Assembly: GCA_941918925.1 (NCBI GenBank)
Contig: OW799236.1
Coordinates: forward strand, 75,358,465 to 75,422,464
From: Phyto melanocephala
Lineage: Eukaryota; Arthropoda; Insecta; Diptera; Rhinophoridae
Length of the DNA stretch: 64,000 nt
Direction: 5' to 3'
The position numbers were made by a program, and so were the translations under genes. The notes below the pieces were generated by a model. It searched no databases and was not told where the DNA came from. It saw only the letters and a list, made by a program, of their open reading frames with translations. Positions 23,202-32,776 of this stretch are shown here, piece by piece; position 1 is the stretch's first letter; each line of letters begins with the position of its first letter.

Positions 23202-25604
23202 TTTTTATACCCGCCACCAAAAAAATGGTGGGGGTATATTCATTTTGTCATTCCGTTTGTAACACATCGAAATATCCATTTTAGACCCCATAAAGTATAT
23301 ATATTCTGAATCAGGGTTTGATTTGATGACGATCTAGCTATGTTCGTCCGTCTGTTGAAAGCACGATAGAGGTCGCACCGAAATAGCTAGGGGGCTCAAA
23401 TTTTGCCAGAATCTTTCTTATAGACAAGGTTTGTTTGGTATTGAAAATGGGCTATATCGGAATATTAGGAAGAGAGTTATAGCTCGGAAAGCAAGAGTAG
23501 GTCGAAAAAACGGTGTCCTTCGCACATCGAATAAAATGGAATTGTGTCCAGACGCATTAACGTAGAGTCATGAAACTTCGAATATATATTTATCGAGTCA
23601 AAAGAATATTTTTCCCTGAAAATCGCTTAAATCTATGAATTAGGAAAAGAGTTATCGATCAAAATGTACGAAAATTTATACCGCACAGTGTATTTTTCGG
23701 TATATTTAAAAACAAAAACGTTATAAAAGCAACAAAATTGAATGTACGACTCTGAAATTTTGCACAATTTGCTTTTTGGTGAGGCGCTTTTTTGTGACGG
23801 AAAATCAATGTGCCACGCCCACTTTTACGCCCACCTCCCATATAACGTTTTACCTAAAATTCATATAATTTCTCTATAAATAAACATTTTGGAATAATAA
23901 AGGACTATATTGAAACACCTAAGTTGTACTCATTCGTAAAAATAACTTTGACACGCCTACTATAACGCCCACTTTTCACGTTATCTACCGTTAATGAAAT
24001 TTAAAAGCTCATAAAACCGCCAAAATTAGAGGTATGATGATAAAATTTGCTACCTCTATCCCTCTGGGCAATATCATTACTGTGCCAGAAAATTAAGGTG
24101 CCACGCCCACTTTTACGCCCACCTCCCATATAACGTTTTAACTAAAATTTATATAATTTCTCCACTAATAACGATTTTGGAATAATAAAGGGCTATATTG
24201 AAACACCTAAGTTAATCTCATTCGCAAAAATAACTTTGACACGCCTACTATAACGCCCACTTTTCACGTTATCTACCTTTAGTGAAATTTAAAAGCTCAT
24301 AAAACCGCCGAAATTAGAGGTATGATGATAAATTTTGCTACATATATCCCCCTAGGCAGTGTCATCACTGTGCCAGAAAATTAAGATGTCACGCCCATTT
24401 TTACGCCCTCCTCCCATATAACGTTTTAACTAAAATTTATATAATTTCTCCATTAATATAGATTTTGGAATAATAAAGGGCTATATTGAAACACCTAAGT
24501 TGTACTCATTCGCAAAAATAACTTTGACACGCCTACTATATCGCCAACTTTTCACGTTATATACAGTTAATGAAATTTAAAAGCTCATAAAACCGCCAAA
24601 ATTAGAGGTATGATGATCAAATTTGCTACGTATATCCTTCTAATCAATGTTATTGTTGTGCCAGAAAGTTTAGGTGACACGCTCACTTTAACGCCTACCT
24701 CCTATATAACGGTTTATCTTAAATCCATGTAATCTACTGACAAAGTTTATGGGAAAATAAAGGACTATATTGAAATATCTAAGTTGTATTTATTAGCACA
24801 AACTTTATTGACACGCCTACTTTAACGCCCACTTTCATTGAAAGACTACATTTACAAAAGCATTTTAGTAGCATATCGAAGTTATAAAGGGTGGTTAAAT
24901 TTTAAGGACCGATGTTGAATTTAAATAAAACACAAATTATTTAAGAAATTATTATCATTTCTTTTTATAATGATAATATTTGTACGGTTCAATTATGTAT
25001 TTAACAAAATATCGGCCAAATGTCCCCCCCATCCTTGGCGCCACTCCTCTATCTGATGGTCCAAATTTTCAATGACAATGTTGATGCTCAATTGTTGGGC
25101 ATAATGATGAGTCGAGGTTGACTGCTCTTTTGCCACACTATCGCAAAAACCAGCAGTGGTTCCCATTCAACGAACTAAGAAATTTAAATATTTTTTACAA
25201 TTCTCCCGATTGTGGATGAATTTGAATGATTATGTTGATCAAAAGAATTACGAAGTGCATAAAATGCATTTTGATTTGAACGCCCATTTTTATAAAAAAC
25301 CTGAATAACTTTAAAGAGTTGCTCATTTGCGTATCTTTCCACGGTTCAAATTGAGTAAGTTTGAGATTGAGAAAAGTCAAGTGAAATGCAGAAAACAAAT
25401 CTAAAGACTAGGTGTAGTTCACCTTCAACATCGGCCCTTAAAATTTAACCACCCTCTACAAAGAAAGTGATACATATTTTATTATAAAGAGATTATTCCA
25501 TAGCGATTAACAAAATAATAAATATTGTGCTTTAAATGTACACAAAATTGGTGGTGGGTATAAAAGATTCGGCACAGCCGAATATAGTGCTCTTACTTGT
25601 TTTT
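23202..25604 (+). repeat. Two-hairpin repeat, copy A
   Basis: Starts with TATACCCGCCACC, an A-rich loop and GGTGGGGGTATA (hairpin), followed by CATTTTGTCATTCCGTTTG. It ends with a GGTATAAAAGATTCGGCAC hairpin and TAGTGCTCTTACTTGTTT. Between are nearly four 288-bp tandem units whose CCACGCCC landmarks start at 23813, 24101, 24389 and 24677. A deleted mariner sits at 24888-25455. No long frame exists. The same architecture recurs at 32777-35206 (minus) and 60850-62628. Confidence 0.75.
24888..25455 (-). mobile_element. Internally deleted mariner, in copy A
   Basis: Terminal repeats AGGGTGGTTAAATTTTAAGG and its partner CCTTAAAATTTAACCACCCT-like end bound 568 bp. On the minus strand it keeps the start of the transposase (about 25360 downward, a QRVKVIQ-like HTH start) and the far C-terminus, with the catalytic middle gone. 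The same deleted form is found at matching positions in copies B and C. Confidence 0.65.
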
Positions 25605-26369
25605 ATTGCGGTGAAAATTTATCGCTAAGTTTTTCTTAAACAATAAAAGAAAAAAAGAAAAGTACAGTCATTTTTATTACGAAGGCACCTTTTATTAGTT
25701 TTATTTTAATACATAATTTACATATGTATGACGGTATGTGAAAAAATTCAAGAAATATACGTACACATATGTACGTTATATATCAATTAAAAAAAATAAC
25801 GTTTATTAAGTGTTGCTTATTACGTTATATTTATAATATGCATACTTAACTCCTATTTAAAAACATTTTGGGATTTTTTCTCTAAAAGTCTAGATTCTCT
25901 CTTTCATTTGTAAAATAGTAATCTAGTTTCTTTAATGCTGATTAACATAGATTTATGTACCACGTAGGTTTTAAGTTTTTAAAAAACATGCCTAATAACT
26001 TGATGATACAAACGTCTATTGATTTATCTTCTAATACACTATACCTAGAACCTCATACATCGTTTCTAAGTTCCATTAAGAGATGGGTCACTAAAACATT
26101 TTTATTTATCGCTAAACATTTGGTTCTATAAATACGGTTTTCATTCGTTCTATCGAAATCTTTTTTACATAAATCACTAAGGTGATCAATTGAATTGATT
26201 GACGTATGTTGAGTTATTAATGAAGCCTTCTTTAAAATTAAATTATCTCCAATATAACTCTCCCACCGATGCAGATGACTTGTATTTTTATTTCTACAAT
26301 TTTGCAGAGAGGGAGCACCTGCATCAATATCCCTTTGTATCGCCTTTTTAATCTTGCATTTTCCAGGAC
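25605..26369 (-). other. Probable Penelope-like segment, unrecognised frames
   Basis: Downstream (minus strand) of the ribozyme and the basic frame. Broken minus-strand frames such as TSHLHRWESYIGDNLIL and DHLSDLCKKDFDRTNENR between about 26350 and 26080 look like former coding sequence, but I do not recognise a domain. No RT or GIY-YIG motif was seen. Confidence 0.3.
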
Positions 26370-26654
26370 TTAAACTTTTAATGGCTTAACAATGTACAAT
26401 TTTTGGATCATATTAGTTCTTTTTTGCAATATTTCGAAATTCTTGCAAGAAATTTTTAAATAGTTTTTTTTTAATTTTCTTATTTTATTGTTGAACTTTT
26501 TAACAAAGACTTTATTAATTTTTAGTTTGGCTCTAGTTCGTTTTATTATTAAATTTCTAATCATTAAATGAAGAAATAAATTTTTATTTGTGATAATGAA
26601 AGAATATATTGGAAAAGTAAGTTTTAATCCCGACACCAGCCGAGTGGAATGCAT
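26370..26654 (-). pseudogene. Basic N-terminal frame of a Penelope-like element
   Basis: A 94-codon frame beginning inside the hammerhead ribozyme (MHSTRLVSG). It is very rich in Lys, Asn and Ile, for example KKFNNKIRKLKKNYLKISCK, consistent with a basic, helical N-terminal region. I infer a Penelope-like origin from the overlapping ribozyme, not from a recognised domain. About 26473-26605 is duplicated at 28325-28452. Confidence 0.35.
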
Positions 26655-26698
26655 TTTCGAAACCAGCTACGGTTTCATCATCAGCACTCTTTGATCGG
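26630..26698 (-). ncRNA. Hammerhead ribozyme of a Penelope-like element
   Basis: Minus strand, 5' to 3': CCGA (26698-26695), GAGTG, the core CTGATGA (26684-26678), stem II GAAACC/GGTTTC around GTAGCT, the core GAAA (26658-26655), a tiny stem III ATGCAT (26654-26649), then TC and CACTC, GGCTGGTG and TCGG (26633-26630). Stem I pairs GAGTG with CACTC and, beyond an internal loop, CCGA with TCGG. All invariant core bases are present. Predicted cleavage follows 26647. Short-stem-III hammerheads are known from Penelope-like retroelements. Confidence 0.75.
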
Positions 26699-26789
26699 AA
26701 TGTCTTAGTGTTGGATGTAAATATCATCTATTTAACTCACAAGTTTATACGAAATTTGATTTTTGTGAATTAAACTTCACATACATATT

Positions 26790-26890
26790 CATATCTTTTG
26801 CTGTAGTGAGTGAGAACGAAATTTACCAAACTTAAGCTTTTCCCCTTCTTGTTATTCTATTCAATTATCACATTTTTTATTCTTGCTATA
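26790..26890 (-). repeat. Penelope-like flank repeat, copy 1
   Basis: TAGTGAGTGAGAACGAAATTT and the following CTTAAGCTTTTCC-like block are shared with about 43450-43540, suggesting the same retroelement family at both sites. Confidence 0.45.
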
Positions 26891-26936
26891 AACCATCAGT
26901 CTGATGGTAATGAAAGCTTTTTGTTGGTTGTGATTA

Positions 26937-28235
26937 GGGTTTGGGAACCGGGAATTCCCGGGAATGAACCACTTAATATTCCCGGAAAAATTTTATTATT
27001 ATTCCCGGGAAAACGGGAAATAAAAAATATGTAGTATATTAGGAAATATACTTAATTTTATTTTTAATTTCTTATCTGATTTGGTAAATTTAAAGAATAT
27101 TTGAATAAAAAGTAAGGTTTTTAATTTGTTAGCGTTTTTTAATTGTTAAGTATTTACAACTTTTCTCAAATACGAATATGGAAAAGAAAAACAAACATCG
27201 TCGGTCAAAAATATTTCACGCCAAAGTTAACGACTTTCTGGAATTATTTTTAATAAGTGCTTATAAATTTCAAGTGAATTAATTATATTCATACATAATT
27301 AAATGTTTTCTTGTATAAAAATGTTTTTTATAACAACCGTAAAACCAGCAGTAGTTTCCGTGGTTCATTTTTATAAATATAATCACAAATTGTTTTTAAA
27401 AGTGGTCACAGAATTTGTAAGTATAATTTTTTTTATTTATGATTGAATTTTTCTAATAATACTTTTTAATAAAATTCACTTTGTTTAGAAGCAAAATGTC
27501 TGAAGTCTGGAACTATTTTCAAAAAAACGCAGCACAATGTAATATTTTCCCAAAAAGGGGAATATCCAAGGGCGGTAGTACTAGTGGTCTCATACGGCAC
27601 CTTCTTTTGGTTCATAAAATAAAATTTGAAAACGATTCTTCAACACCTGCACCAAATAAAAAAATAATTCCACCATTAAAAGTTTTTTAGACACCCAAAC
27701 ATTACCAGAAATTGTTTCAAAATTGGCAGCCGTCGATGGAATATCTATTCGAACAATTACACAAAGTTCTTTTATTCGTCAAAGTTTTTTTCAGTAAAAA
27801 TATGACGTTACCAAAATGAAACTGATGTTAAAAATATTGTAATAAAATATTACAATGCCGTTAAAAATACGATGGTGAAAACAATATCGAGTCAAATTTG
27901 CGACAATTTAAGGTTTGCTCTTGTATTAGACAAGTGGAGTAGTGTTGCCCAAAAAAGATATCTGTTTACATGGCAATAATTATTTTTAAAATTTGGGTTA
28001 AGTTTATATTTCCGGAAGATGTATTGCTGACACAATAAGGACTCTAATGGAAAATAAACTACTACTTAAACAATGAGTTATTAACCAAATCGTGATGTTA
28101 AAGTTAACAAACATTATTTATTTTAAAAGAAATATTATTTTCGGGAATCCCGGGAATTCCCGGGAAGGCGATTTTTTAATTCCCGTTTCCCGGGAAAGTA
28201 AAAAGACCGGGAAATCCCACAACATTTCTCAATCA
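26937..28235 (+). mobile_element. hAT-type remnant with CCCGGGAATTCCCGGG ends
   Basis: Both ends are dense in GGGAATTCCCGGGAA palindromes (about 26948-27020 and 28141-28210). Inside is a broken BED-finger transposase. I could not fix exact ends or an 8-bp duplication, so boundaries are approximate. Confidence 0.5.
27481..27970 (+). pseudogene. hAT transposase remnant with BED zinc finger
   Basis: The first frame (27496-27690) reads SEVWNYFQKN, a cysteine, KGGSTSGLIRHL and VH, which is the BED-type zinc finger (DNA binding) of hAT transposases. A normal BED finger has two cysteines; only one is obvious here. After frameshifts, about 27890-27970 gives ISSQICDNLRF and LVLDKWSSVAQKRYL, matching the hAT block with the first catalytic aspartate. 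Everything beyond is gone. Inactive. Confidence 0.6.
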
Positions 28236-28324
28236 TACATGTTTTTTTGTTAAGTCAGTTATTCAACGCAAAGTTGGTACTGACCGGTCTATATGATCAT
28301 TACACCGTGCCATGTGTATATGTT

Positions 28325-28452
28325 AATTTTCTTATTTTATTGTTGAACTTTTTAACAAAGACTTTATTAATTTTTAGTTTGGCTGTAGTTCATTTTATTA
28401 TTAAATTTCTAATCATTAAATGAAGAAATCAATTTTTATTTGTGATAATGAT
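28325..28452 (-). repeat. Second copy of the Penelope-like basic-frame segment
   Basis: About 128 bp nearly identical to 26473-26605, in direct orientation, separated by the ribozyme and the hAT remnant. Partial direct copies are common in Penelope-like insertions. Confidence 0.6.
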
Positions 28453-28693
28453 ATAATTCACAAACTCATCTAAAGAAATAAATAAAGCAACGTTTATTTA
28501 ACATCTTCTTTTTACAAAAAATTTTTTGAGCTTTAAACTTTGCAAGATAAAATTAAAAACACGTTAATATTCAACATCGCAAAAATCGCTAGATTTCCCG
28601 CTAATACCTAAATCATATTTTTTCCCGGAAAAAATGTTTAAAAATCGCTAGATTTGACGAGAAAATAGCTGAAATGGCAACAGTGCTTAAATG

Positions 28694-29882
28694 AGAACAA
28701 GGGATAAATAATAACGTCATCATTAGTTTGTAATATTTCTTTATACCGTCAAGCAGTAACAAAATCAACAATCGTAGGGCATTACTGCCACTTGTGTTAA
28801 GGGTTTTTGTTTTTGTTCTTTTATTGCATCGGCAATAGAAATTGCCCATTACAATTTAAAATCAAAATAAAACAAGCAATATTTGTTTGAACAAAATGGT
28901 AAAAGTTTGTTGTATTATATTACAATAAAAGTTATTGTAACCAATAATAATGGAAGTTTGCAAAAAGTTCAAGATGCCACTTAATTGGAGTAATGTTTAA
29001 TATTAAATTGGGTATAAAAAAAACATAACAACGAGAGTAACAAAAATTCAAATTTTATACATTTAATTAATTGAACAAAAAATATCAGAAAATAATAATC
29101 TTGAGATGTTTTACTAATACAAATGGAAGGAAGCAGAGTCATCATAGATCTTCTGCAAACAGAGTATAGCATATAGTAAGAGCAAATTTATCTGATATCT
29201 TTTAAGAGGAAATCAATTAAAATAGTCTATACATTCTCTAAAGAAATTTGCTATAATTACAAAGTTGTTAAAAAAAAACTTCTGAAAAAAATAAAATGTA
29301 GCAGCCATGTTTATTTTTGTTTGATTCTAAAGTTTTTAGGCTCGCAAATTGCCAGGGCATCCCACGATGGTTCAGTATCCGTAAGTCGACCTACATATAT
29401 CTTCATATAGAAAGTCGGAGCTTAACGCCAAAAATATTCTTCTTAAAAGTTTTGCAGAGATTAATTGATACTCCGGGTAACTGTACCTCGTACCGCTAAC
29501 CGACGGCACGCAATTAACCAATGCGAGAGTGGGACGCAAAACTCTCGAAGTCAGATGAAAAGGCGCGTCCTGATTGTCTTTATTCGAAATTTTTTATCTT
29601 TACTTACTTTGAAGATCAGCTGTCAAAATCTCTTTTGCCTTTTTAATGCTTTTTTGGTAGTTTTTGACGCTTTTTTGGTCTCGTTATTCTATATGTTTTT
29701 CCAGCCGTTTTAATAAATTATTAAATCATTATTATTTACTTTTGTTGATATTGCTAGAAATTTGCTGCTAAAAAGTAATTTATTGACTCCAATGACTATG
29801 CTAAATCATAAGTTTTGAGAAACTGTTTTCTAGATCTGTTAACTAATTATTTAGTAGTGAAATTTCTTGCTGGCTGTTAAAT
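28694..29882. other. Intergenic, no gene seen
   Basis: Only short frames (63-82 codons) without recognisable domains. A GGACGC...GCGTCC pairing near 29530-29570 does not form a tRNA. Confidence 0.5.
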
Positions 29883-30490
29883 GTAACCCCGATTAACCGT
29901 ATTGGCCAAAGATCAGTCTATTGTTTTTTGTTGGCAATGTTTTTAAACTATTTGCTTCGATTAACCGTAATTAACTCTATTATGATGGCAGAGTTTTTTT
30001 TCTTAACTTTAAATTCATACATACACACAATATAATAAACATAAAAACGGGGAATTCCCTTGTTTGCATACGATGAGTCAGAAGCATTTACAATTGATTA
30101 GTTTAATTTTAAAATCATCGTTACTAGTGATAAAAAGACAAAGAAAACGTTTTAAGTATTGAAGATAAAGTTAAAATAATTAACGAGCATTTAGAAAATA
30201 ATGTGAGTGTTAAAATGCTAGCTCAAAATACAAAGTTGGGATACAGACCATTTATGACATTATAAAAAACAAAGACAAGTTTTTAAAGTTTTGTGCAGAG
30301 AGTGATTCGGTGGTTGGATTTTGTAACCGAAAAAAAATGTTTATAAACTTCTTGAATTAATTTTTTTTAATGTCAAATAATGAAAATATTAAAAAAACTA
30401 TAATTCAAATTGTTATTCGATTAACCGTGAAAATCGATTATTCGTAATGCTTCTGGTCCCGACCATCACGGATAATCGAGGCATGACTGT
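29883..30490 (+). mobile_element. pogo/Tigger element remnant
   Basis: The right end, read inward on the minus strand, is ACAGTCATGCCTCGATTATC, the pattern of pogo/Tigger terminal repeats; the left end near 29890 (CCCGATTAACCGTATTGGCC) is its eroded mirror. About 30135-30320, in shifting frames, gives IEDKVKIINEHLENNVSV-like and GIQTIYDIIKNKDKFLKF, the psq/CENP-B-type DNA-binding domain. The DDE part is missing. Confidence 0.6.
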
Positions 30491-31007
30491 ATTTAGTGTA
30501 CAAAAATAAAAACGTTTAACAAAAAATTTATTGAAAATATTAGTCATGCTTATTTAAACAAATATTTACTAAATGTGAACAAAGCTTATGAAGTTTTGTT
30601 TATATAACATTAAGGATAAGACCAGATACTCTACGAATATCCTGCACACTGCGATTGCTATTTGACGATTTATTTCAATTATATTGCATTTCTCATATTT
30701 TTATAAACTTAAATATAAAAATATTTTTGGGAAATTTTTTAAACGAAAATTTTCTGTTTAAAGTTGTTCTAAAGTACATTGAGAGGAGGACCTTTACTAC
30801 AACTCGGTTATTACTTCCTATTACTTAATAACATACTTTTCAAAGACTACTACGCACCATCTGTATTATTTGAAATCATAATTGAAAACAACGAAACACG
30901 AAGACTCTTCAACTCTTCAAAATCACTTTGTATACTAGGATGATTATAAAGAGAAGCTCAAAATATACAACAGGGCAATGTGAACCGCCAAAGATCTTGG
31001 AGGCTTT
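30491..31007. other. Intergenic, no gene seen
   Basis: No recognisable coding or repeat signal. Confidence 0.5.
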
Positions 31008-31022
31008 TTAACGACATTATTA

Positions 31023-31157
31023 GGTTAGGTTAGGTTGAAAAGGAGGGGTATAAAAGCCCAAACCCATGACAGGTATACACCTATGCCCAGTTGGCATGTT
31101 GTGCGCTCCATGTGGAAAACGGAATTCCCAAACAAAAAAACCATTAACATAATTATG
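31023..31157 (+). mobile_element. SINE-like retroposon with 15-bp duplication
   Basis: A 135-bp insert starting GGTTAGGTTAGGTTG and ending in an A-rich tract plus short unique tail. It is flanked by exact 15-bp copies of TTAACGACATTATTA (31008-31022 and 31158-31172), the signature of LINE-assisted insertion. I cannot name the family or the parental RNA. Confidence 0.6.
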
Positions 31158-31186
31158 TTAACGACATTATTATTATACCCGTAAAA

Positions 31187-31552
31187 ATGGTAAGAGATAC
31201 GCTCAACGGTTTCTTGTTATCAAGGGACCGGACGGAATTTTTTTCGGCTCACCTACAGAGAAGCAATGACCTAATTAGCAACGGGTTAGAAAGTATTTTC
31301 AATTTTTCTCCTAAAATATCGGGGCATGAAGGGAGGCGAGGGTGGTTTTCAAACCTAAACGCAAGAAGAGTTATGTCAATCCTTGATTTTATGAACTTTA
31401 AGGCTTTACATCATTATAATTATAAAAGTTGAGAGCGAATCATCAAAAAAATCGCTAAAAGACAAATACCAAATGACACAAAAATTTTGAACGCCTATAT
31501 AGACAAGGCTTATAATGAGGTCAAGAAAGAAATCTTTTTGTTAACGTGAAGA
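31187..31552 (+). pseudogene. Unrecognised broken frame, possibly transposon-derived
   Basis: An 81-codon frame (31187-31432, MVRDTLNGFLLSRDR) is followed in shifted frame by IIKKIAKRQIPNDTKILNAY and KAYNEVKKEIF up to about 31545. The residue mix looks protein-like, but I do not recognise a domain. It could be chance or an old retroelement. Confidence 0.2.
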
Positions 31553-32400
31553 AGAAAGATACTGGTATATAGTTGTTTCGTCTTATAAGATAAGAAAATT
31601 CAGATAAATAAAAAAAAAGTCAAGTACCAATAAGGATTACCTGATTCTAAGCTATCCCGGAGACTCCATGTTGAGGGTAGAATAGAGAAAGATTAAAGAA
31701 CTTAGGCCCTTTGTAGAAGAGCTATAGGCTCAAAATAAGGCATAAGCCCAAAGTTGCGCACTGGATATACACGAGCAATTTATGTGGCTAATGCTAATGT
31801 ATGCCTTAATAGTGTGATGGACATTTTTAAAGAAAGAGTTTTATATGAAACCCCTTCGAAAGATTCGAAGACAGTGTTGCATATGTAAATGCGGTGCCAT
31901 GTGAACCACATAAACAATGACTATTGGGAACCTATAAAATATATATAATATACCTTAAAATATAAAGCTACCTTGGTCGCTACTAGATTATTGGCAATTT
32001 ATGAATTGATATAGCAATTACTCCGACTCATCTCTTTAAGGACAGGCAATCAGTTATCATGAACCTAATGAACGAAAAAATTTAATTTCGGAATTTCGTG
32101 CATTGCAAGAATGACACAAATTCGTATATGAATTCTGAACGTCTATAGATGATATCGCTACCAAGCCATTACGGCTTAACTACAAGAAAACGGAACCGAA
32201 AAATTATTAAAAATTGGAAAATGCAAAACCCTTTCAGAGGATATAAATAATTTTATTTTTTGAGCGCTGGAAGAAAACGTCAAAAAGTAGCAAAATACTG
32301 CTCTCGGTAAGGTGACATAATATAGGGTGACCAAATCTTAAGAAATCGAAGGAGATACTAAAACTGAGTAGACCAACACTTAGAAGATTTTGCAGGTCAC
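31553..32400. other. Intergenic, no gene seen
   Basis: No convincing coding signal. Confidence 0.45.
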
Positions 32401-32607
32401 ATGGAGATGAAAAATAATCCAGTTAGTTTGAGACTGCCGGATGAAATGGCATGTAGAGCATGCGAAGAAAATGGTGCGACTTTGGAACACTACGTTCGAA
32501 TATATTATACGCGAGAACTTAAACGTGTTCAAATGCCGAAGTTGAATTCGGAATTCGAATTGGAAATACCTAGGGAATTCATTGAACAGGCTAAGTTCTT
32601 CACCTAG
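32401..32607 (+). pseudogene. Possible LINE C-terminal fragment
   Basis: A 68-codon frame contains ACRACEENGATLEHYV, resembling the C..C.E...T.EH cysteine/histidine motif found downstream of RT or RNase H in several non-LTR retrotransposons. Later expected cysteines are missing. Assignment is tentative. Confidence 0.3.
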
Positions 32608-32776
32608 ACAAGATATTAACGGAATTAGGATTATGGTTTTTATTATGCCATAAATAACTGTCATATGCTCTCAACCTAAACTTAGGTTTTATCATAAATA
32701 TAAAAATATTGTTTTTGTTATAATTTTTTAATTACCGTAATATGTACTTTTGAGGAAAAAATAGTTTTTATTAATA

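Larger units (their letters stand above)
23051..28685. mobile_element. hAT-bounded composite with nested insertions
   Basis: CACTGTTGCCA at 23051 is mirrored by TGGCAACAGTG ending at 28685, and both are flanked by CTTAAATG (23043-23050 and 28686-28693), an 8-bp duplication of hAT type. AAAATAGCT motifs lie just inside both ends. The original element was probably short; most of its 5.6 kb consists of later insertions described separately. It encodes no intact transposase of its own that I can identify. Confidence 0.65.

Noticed and set aside
29530..29575. tRNA-like GGACGC...GCGTCC stem
   Set aside because: No anticodon arm, T-loop or CCA-type geometry could be drawn.
31023..31037. GGTTAGGTTAGGTTG as insect telomeric (TTAGG)n repeat
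   Set aside because: Only about two and a half units, flies lack TTAGG telomeres, and it is the head of an insert with a 15-bp duplication.
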